Assembly (NCBI GenBank): GCA_900617975.1
Contig: UZAE01012091.1
Coordinates: forward strand, 1 to 64,000
Direction: 5' to 3'
DNA length: 64,000 nt
DNA from: Rodentolepis nana
Taxonomy: Eukaryota; Platyhelminthes; Cestoda; Cyclophyllidea; Hymenolepididae
Within the stretch, counting starts at the first letter, position 1, and each line of letters opens with the position of its first letter. Positions 51,701 to 60,700 of the stretch are shown piece after piece. A model generated the notes under the pieces. The model saw nothing but the letters and a program-made list of their open reading frames with translations, did no database searches and was not told where the DNA came from. A program made the position numbers and the translations under genes.

Positions 51701-54700
51701 CAGTTGCATATTTATGTCTGTGAGAAGACTTGAGTTATAGGCCTCTAGCAATGATTGCACTAAATGATGAAATTATTTCATTGCATTTGACTGAATTTCG
51801 CACGCATGTGTGATAACGCCCCCACTTTTTCATTCCGACTAATGCAGTATATGTTATTTAGCCCATTTGTTTCACAAGAGTAATCTAATTCGTGTTTCAA
51901 TGTTAGTCACAATTTTCGCCATGGACTCTAACGTCTCTAATGAGATCAGTTGCTTATGAGGCTACTCAATTAGATGATTTTAAGTACCGTCACCTTTCAC
52001 TTAATTAATTAGACAAGTTGGTTCATTTTAGCCTTAAATTAACAGTGCCATAAATCGAAAAAGCATGCTAAAATTCTGCAGATAATTGCATCCAAGGTAG
52101 AATAGAAAGTCAGTTAAAATAGTTAGGCTTATTAGGATAACCGTCACCAAGTCACTAGAGTATAATTACTTCTACAAAAGGATTACTTGTAAGAACATGA
52201 TCGCAATAGTTCATTTATTTATTTCAAATGGCAGGCGTTTTGATAGATATCATTAGCCATTTAGCTGACTTCGGTCTTCACATAGGGAAGGTCCATCAAA
52301 GTAGCAGAAAGTCGAGGGGTGGGGAACAGAAGAGCGTTTCACAGATGTAAAAGAGGCAGGCAGACAAATGTAGAGAAAAAGGTAAGGTGAGTACTATGAA
52401 AGGGGTTGAATATGACAACCAGGGGGGTCGTGGTAGTTGGAAGTCAGAATTCAAATGCGGTATGAATATACGTTGCCCAGGGTGCACCAAGTGGAGGTAA
52501 GTCTATCGCACACCCCTGATCGCAATAGTTGGATAAGCAAATAGGCAAGATAGGATCTAGAACCATACTCCATGAAACAAGATGAATGGTTTGTAAATGA
52601 TTGCGACACTTCAAGCTGATGGTATATTTTTAAGCTTCTAAGAACAGCTTAAAGGGAGAGGGAGTTCGTGGATGATTGTCAGTAAGATCATTTTCACGGC
52701 CATTCCCACTTTACTAGAAGAACTGAGCTTGTTGGCAAATCTATTCATTTAAATCGAGATCATCATAAGTTTAGAAATTGCTAATCTTCGAATGATTTCC
52801 ACTTTCATTTGTTAAACGCGTGTTCTCAGCAACACTGTATGTCTTCACACATTTTCTCTTCCATTTTCTCCAATTTTCTGTCCATATACATAATTCTACT
52901 GCAAAATGTTCGTTTTCACATGCATATCCTCATTATTTATCTATTTTTAATTTCGTGTTTATGCCATAAAATTAGTATTTTAAAACGTGTCTTAGTGTTC
53001 TAGAGACACTCTTGGGAGAGCCAAATTATATCTACTTTCAAAAATTATTTTATCCCTTTCGATTATTTATCAACATCACTGAATGGGACTGAGTGGGGTC
53101 GATTTTGTAACCTCTAATATAATTGACGCAAACCACTTTCATATTTCACCTTGAACCTAAGAGTATTAGGAGCCATTAAACTTTATATTGATGCGTCTTA
53201 TTTAAATATACTTTTTACTTCATTTTCTTGCAAGATTCTCAGTCGATCTCTCCACTGACAGTGAACTCGGTCAATTAATGAGGAGGTATAAAATGTACAG
53301 AGTTGATTTCCGAGTTTCCGGCTCCGTTCCTGAATTTACGGCTATTTGCGAATGGCTCTGTCGAAGAAGCACACCTTACCAGTTGGAAATTGCGTACGAT
53401 TTAATGAAAGGAAGTGTGAAATTTTGGAACTTTGCATCTGCAGAAGCATTCAAATCAAAGACGTTTGAAATCGGCGACGCAATCTTTCAGTGTGGAGGTG
53501 GAATTTACACAGAAACGGGACACGTGTAAGTACTTCACCTTGTATTTGCACTGTAAAATGCTATTACATGTTCAAAATGTGAAATCAGATAAATGAAAGA
53601 AGTTTGTCGTAAACACTTTCCTGATACTTCAAAGGATTTATTTCGTGTATTAAGATCGTCGGAACTCTCATCAATGATATTAATTATTTAGCGAAAGGCT
53701 TCAGAAAAAACGCCTGTTGCGTATGCTATGATCTTGAATATCTATCGTATCCGCATGAGCGTGCTGATGTGCTTCTTATTAAATATAAGCCAATTTGGTG
53801 AGTGATATTTGCTGCAAAAGTTGGCAGATAAGATGTTGACCTTTGAAAACGTTTCATCTTTCCTCATGGAATCCTGAGGAGGATTCTGCATGCATTATCT
53901 TATTACTCTTTCCAGGTAATTATTAGCTTTCAGCATTAAAATTCTGGAGGGTGGGGTGAGTGATATTGAAACCGATAACTTCTCGGACAGCATTGATAAA
54001 ACTTGGTACTTTTTTATGGAACATTAATTCCCAGTTTCTCGAAGAAAAGAATTACAAGGTAATAGGTAACTTTAACAAAAAATTTACATGTTTTTTGCAT
54101 TCTTTTAGGGCGGTGCACATTGTAGAGTCAATCAAGATAAATGCAATTCTTGGAGGATTAGTAACAAAATTGCTAAAGAAAGCATTGGAGTAAGTCTCTA
54201 ATTTCTCCGATAGTATTATTCACTTAGTAAAACTTTTCCGATATGTGAATATTTATTCAATTTAACAGTTTGATTTAGTTGTATTAATAGCATCTATTTA
54301 CAAAATGTTTTAGCTGGAATGGCTAAAACCTCCCCCCTGAGCTTATCCACCTTTTCCAATTTAGTCAAATTAGGAAGTGAGAAAAGAGGTTGATACAATT
54401 AGGATACTATGCTTTTGGGGTTTATTTACCACGTAATATTAGTAGATGGTGGGCATTGAGTTCATCTTTTACAATGGGGAATAATTTATTAAATCGATAA
54501 TTTACTGCCACCAATTCATTACAGACATTCGTAGATAAGAGTAATTTTGTTGAGATGATAAATAATCAAATGTTTGGAGTTATTTAAGTGCCAAATAGCA
54601 GGAGATAAATGATATATATTATTAATAAGAATATATGTCTAAACCAATAACTTTTCTATTGAGACTCGTTTCCTAGGCAATAGCTTAAATAGATTAAATG

Positions 54701-57700
54701 AAATAGCCTATTTCGGTTACTGTTTTAGTGAAGATGCTTCAAAAGATGACAATGCCGTTTCCTTGACGAACTCGGTTGCCATTGCAAAGCCGATTGAGTC
54801 TTTAGGACCTCCTTCTATTAAAACAAGACCCTCCGGTTATAGGTAATTATATTTCATCACTTTTATCTTTTGGCGCAAATTGATAAAAATGTTGAGTAAT
54901 CAAATGAAAGAACTCATTCTAATTGACTTTGATAAACTCTGTATTAATTGAAATTTTGAGCTTTAGTTATTGTTGGCATAAAACTACTGCTCCCCTATTT
55001 CATTTTGCAGATACAGATTGGTACGCATTACCCCTATTTTTAACCCGGAACCCGAAATGATGTTAACAGTAAAGTTGAATTTAACGGACGATATGTAAGT
55101 CCTTCAATGACCTCTACCTTGGTACTTTATTTTTTATATGTTGAGTTTTTTTGGAAAATTTTCATGGACACCTGTCTTGGACAATACAAATTTGAAATAG
55201 TTACTTTTCCTTAATTTCCTCGTATTACCTGCCCAGTTTTGAAACTTATTCAGCAAATTTTTAAATTCAGATAATCTTTTTTTCATCCCTTTGATCTAAT
55301 TGCTCACTGGATGTGTCAGACACTAGAGGACGGAAGTGAAGTCAGTTTCAATTTACTTTAAAAAAATACAATTCAGCCATCATATGATTGACCTTTGAAG
55401 GTCAAACTGACAGAATCAGCTTGTGCAAGCATATTGATGCAAATAATGACGATGTGGAGAATGTGGTATCTGAACCACATGATAAACTCCCTTAAGATGG
55501 GACGTCTTGTGAGTAGGTTGGATCCTTCGACCCTTAACCATGTCTAGTTATGATGGGGTCTCATGGGTTCTATGAACAGTGCTCTACATAGACCAATCAA
55601 GAGGGAAACTCAAAGTTGAGCTCACCTCCCTCCCTCCCTATTTAGTCTCTGCAATATTTAAAAATAAACATATTTTTTTCCAAATATTATCCGTAATAGT
55701 AGCAACAGTTGTTCGTTTTCGAACATGTAGACTAAATAAGAACTAAAGATTGTCATATGCAGGCTCCTAGAATATAAATCTGATATTCATTTTTGCATTA
55801 ATCAAATTGAGTGATTATATTCACGCCCTATCCAAATTTTAGCATTCATAAACTAGAGTCTCCTTACCGATTAGCATAGCTAAGGCTGGTAAGTTATCAC
55901 CACTCTCACATAACAAAGCTTTCAGAAGATAAAATTATCCGACTTTGGTTAAGAAACGGGAAGGTATGACGTTCGGAAATCAGGTGTCTACATACACTTA
56001 ATATTTGGAAAAAAAATAGCATGGGCATTTGCGTCTTAGGCCTCATAATTAATAATCAAATTACCAACGCACTTTACTTAAATAATTACCTGTGTTAACA
56101 CATTTTCTGCTAATTTTTCTCTATTCAAAGTGCAAATATTAGCTATTTGTAGGCGATTCTAGCAGAGTGGACCAAGCTTATTTTATTGGTCCAGTTGTTT
56201 GAAATTATTCTAATTTAACGAATACCTGCCCAACCGTCAATATACTCCCCATTTATTCTTGTTGTAACTGAATCGCTTGAGAGGAATAATTTCTAACTAT
56301 TCCAAAATTTCAAAAAACATGACGACCTTTTAAAACCAACTTCATCATCAATGGGTGTCTAGTAGATGAGACAAATGCTCACTCATTTAGCACTCATTCG
56401 GCTAAGTAGACGGATTTCAAATACAAATACGAGAAGCAGATATTAATTTTCTTACCTGCCTTATATAACTTAAATGGTTTGAAATCTATGATGAGAATTC
56501 ACCTTCCTTTAATTTGCCTTTGCGGTATAGTGCCGAAGACGCCGGACCAGAGGAAACAAAATCTTCGCCTTCTCCTACCAGTAGTGATTTTTCCCCATCT
56601 AAAGATGATACCATATCAAGGTAAATAACATTAAAAAATAAGCTTGATATCTGTCCCTTTATTAAAGAATATTCTTCATTCATGCCTCCTAAACCACATT
56701 CTAAGTGGTCGAAAGATAGCTTATTATTCCTTCATCATGTCGGTGTTTCCAATCTTGATGAACTGTAATCTCTTAGAATAGCGCTTCAAACTAATAACGC
56801 GAGTTATCCATTATGTCCAACCTCTAGTCGAAAACTAAAAGTTAGTCATCTTATTGAGGTAACTAGGTGAGTCATTTCAGAAGAGGAGATGAAATGGTCT
56901 ATTTATAAATTGTAAAAAATAGGATTTGCACTGAATTGGAAATTTTTCATATTACATGTCCAAATTGTGCCTGTGTAAATGAAACATGATTATTTAGATA
57001 TGTGAGTTCTAAATTCATTTCTTTTTCGTTACTTCATCTCATCTCTCATAAGAAAGTTAAGTGTTTTTAGGGCACCATTCCAAGTCATTGTTCAATTGAC
57101 AACAACATCTCTTCCATTTCTCTTCTTATCTTCCAAATTTGGTCATGGATAGTCTTTTTTTACAAAGAGTAGATTTATCTATTTCATTGCTTCTCTCACC
57201 AAAAACTAGTCTGCTGTATTTCATCTTTTCAGTGCGATGAAGTTTTTAAATTCACTACCTCGTAAATCAAGTGTGGAAATTGATGATTCTTCTACATCAA
57301 ATGCACTCAGAAGTTCCTTATCGAATGGGTGTGGTGGTTCAAAAGATGTGTCACAACAAAATTCAGATTCAGAGACAAGTCAGCCAATCTTGGAAAGTTC
57401 TGTGTAAGCTTAAAACTTAACTTAAATCATTGTAGAATACTTTCAAGACGTCTAGGTTGAAGGGTGTGCGAATATTAACTTGTAAGCGAGAAAAATAAGA
57501 TAAATGTACAAAAAAGTTCACGAGTTAGTGAATTAAGGATAACTCTAGCATAACAGAAGTCATAAAAGAAGTAATATTTTAGTATTTTCGACGATGATTT
57601 AACAAAAGTATTAAACCACATAAAGAGTGGATTACTAGTAATTTAATTAGTTTAATTACTTTTGGAAATGAAACAGAGTTTGTCAACTGATTGTCAAACC

Positions 57701-60700
57701 ATTCGTAGTACGACTAAGGAGCTTTTAGTTCTAAATTCCTGATCTTCAAAAAAGAAGTTATTGAATTAACTTAATTCATTTTATTTGATATGGTTTAATA
57801 AAGGTTTACTATCTCAGAAGATAATTAATGTATGAAGGTATTCATATATCATGGTGAGAGAGATAGGTACTGGCTTATTGGAAGGCCCAATTGAATCCAA
57901 ATCTAAGGGCCATCCCTTTCCTACTTATTAGACTGTCTAGAAGCGTGTTCATCCATGCAATGGCAAGACGGAGCCTCTGGTTACTTGTTATATTTCCTTT
58001 AAAAGTTAAGGAAACATTAATAAAAATAGGGTAAAGCAACTTCAACCACTTTCAGCCCATGTCCAAGACCTAAAGGACAACGCCGTGTAACATTCTCGGA
58101 TGAAATTTCATACCGTTCAATGACTTCTTCCAGTTCGAATTCTTCTGAAGTAGAGTAAGTGAGAATTATTCTTTCTACCTGCTTTCGAACTTTACATAAC
58201 ATGATATTCATAGAGATAAGACTTTTCCCATTCTCTATATGTGAGGAATTAATGAAAATTGAGTTGAGTAGAAAGATGTCACTCTGCGACCCACTTGTTT
58301 GCCGGGAATCTCAAATGAAGTTGGCGATTCCCATCGGACATCGATTCCGAGATCGTTGTCTCAATAGGCGCCCACTTTAAGCATTGGATTTTTATGGAAA
58401 ACAAAGTGATTAGCTATTTTTCCCATAAGATCGATTTTGATTAAGGAACGAGCTATAAAGAGAGAAGAGCGCTGAAAAAATGCAAATTAAATTTATTAAA
58501 TCAAATAAATTTATATGTGAGGCATTTAAATTATACTACTAGACATATGTATATTAGTTCCAAAGATGCTATTGTTATGCAATCCCTACAGCTACACCTT
58601 TTAATTAACTTATCCCTTACTGTAACTAGACCTAATAGTTCTGAGTGTGAAAAGTTGAGCCAGGCAGCCGTAAAACAGCCGGGAACTGACCTCGAAGATA
58701 CTGAAAGCGATCAGCAGGATGTTTCATGCGATTTAACGAGTATTTCACCGTCAAAAGAACTTCAAAAACCAGCTTCTCCGTCGGAAGGGTAATTCTGTTT
58801 TTTTATTTTTTGATTACTTTGTGCTGTTTGAGTCAAATGAATTAAAAGCTCAATTAATTATCATAAAGGAAATTTCAAAGTAGGCTTCTTAAGGTTAGAG
58901 TTGAAATCGAGCAGTAGCTTATAGCCGACCGTCAGTTTGTATTACTTGGTCGAATAAACAACGGATCTAAAATCGGGCCATTTTCAAATCACGTCTTCAT
59001 TTACACTACTCTACCCTAATCCAGATGCTGTGGGTTGTATGGTGCCTACCTCTGCTGCAGTTCATTTCTCATTCTTTGTGTTTTAGAAAGATTTTGCAGC
59101 ACAATAATCATATTGAATACTTTATTTTAAAATATTTACTTTAAGTATAACTCAAATAGATGATAAAATTGTTTTAATTGGGTAGATATCTCAAAGACTA
59201 TCCAAGGAGAAAATTCCACTCTACTTTATCCCTTTCGAAAATGATTTATTTTTAAATTTGACCACAGGTAAATTGATCTTTAGGCCACCAGCGTATCCTC
59301 GGAATTGAGTGTTATTAAAGAACCTCTTGTGCCATATCCCTCGCCTCTTAATGCCACATTCTTTCGCAGTATGCCTTTTTAATAAGTGTTTGGCACTTTC
59401 TTGTTACATTTCCTTAATTTTATGGGGCCTTTTTCTAGAAATTAAAAAATAAATGTAGGGACTGAAAGATAATTTATTTGCTTACGAAGATGGAATCTGT
59501 TGCGTTTTGAAAACCTCCAATGGATTCTTCTTTAAAGATGTCTCCAAAATTTTCAGCTTATTAAAATAACGCATTAAAGAATTCTAAATACTCTGAGTTA
59601 GTATATGGAAGTGAAGTATATAGAACAGATATCAAAGCCTTCATAAATAATCGAATTGGAATTACTGGGTATGATAATAGGTGAATGAATTTCTCAATCT
59701 CTTTTTATTAAGATGAAGCGAACAGATTGTTCCACCTATCACCGAATTAATCAATAAAATTCCAAGGAGTCATCAAGTGAAGATAAAAGATATTTTATAG
59801 GAAATCCAGATTCTTTCGCCAATCAGATAGACTGGAATTCACCAATACTGATTGTCATTCGTATTGCTTAATGTGCATCACTGAGCATTTACCTAGTTAA
59901 ATCCACCCAAAAATGCTTATTTAATGTTGCCAATAAGATAGGATGGTCCAGAGGTGCAAACATGTGGTCGCCAAAATCAATATTTTAAGGCATATTTCAA
60001 TATTTCTTCTATTATCTGTTCACTTTCATCCCCATGTAGACCTGTGAGTGCTGGGACTAGTCGAATGATCGCGAATTGCCCATGTATTCGTCTTCAGCGG
60101 TTGAACCAACAGTGCACAAGTGAAAATCCACCTCCGTTTCCATCCGAAGATAGATTAAAGGCATTTTTCCAGAAGTTTGGAATTGTTGAAAGAGTTTTTA
60201 TGAAGCCCTCGGATCCAAATAGTTTCGTCTTATTTTCGAATAAAACAGAGGCTCAAAATGCTCTGTCTGTACCAACCCATTCAGTGAATGGCTGGCAATT
60301 CAACGTCTTTCCTGCCTCACGAATTCCAGACATTATTCAGTAAGATAGCATTTGTATATTTCTTTTAACAAAATAGGCGAAATAGGCTTGAGAATTAGCC
60401 ATTTTTATTGGACCTTTCATTATATCATTAGATATTAGAAAGTACAGTTAGTGAACTTTTCGTTCAAAAAATCAATCAACGTGAGTGCACGTATCCTTCA
60501 GAATACGTTTAGATTAAGGCGTAAAGACATGCTGTAATTGAGTATGATCGCCAATGATCCAATGGATGCTTAAAAAAGTTATGTGATCGGCCGAATATAG
60601 GATTGCGCTTTGTATGTGGGTTCAAGTATGCGAAACGCATACTGCTTATTTTCTAAATGTACAACTTTAAAATTACCCTGTTATGCATACAAATTTCAAA

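Noticed and set aside
53692..53805. Possible exon ending at gtgagt near 53,801
   Set aside because: In-frame stop in the only frame that keeps phase 2.
55490..55515. 12-nt phase-2 exon-like match before gtgagt
   Set aside because: Too short; such matches are expected by chance in this much sequence.
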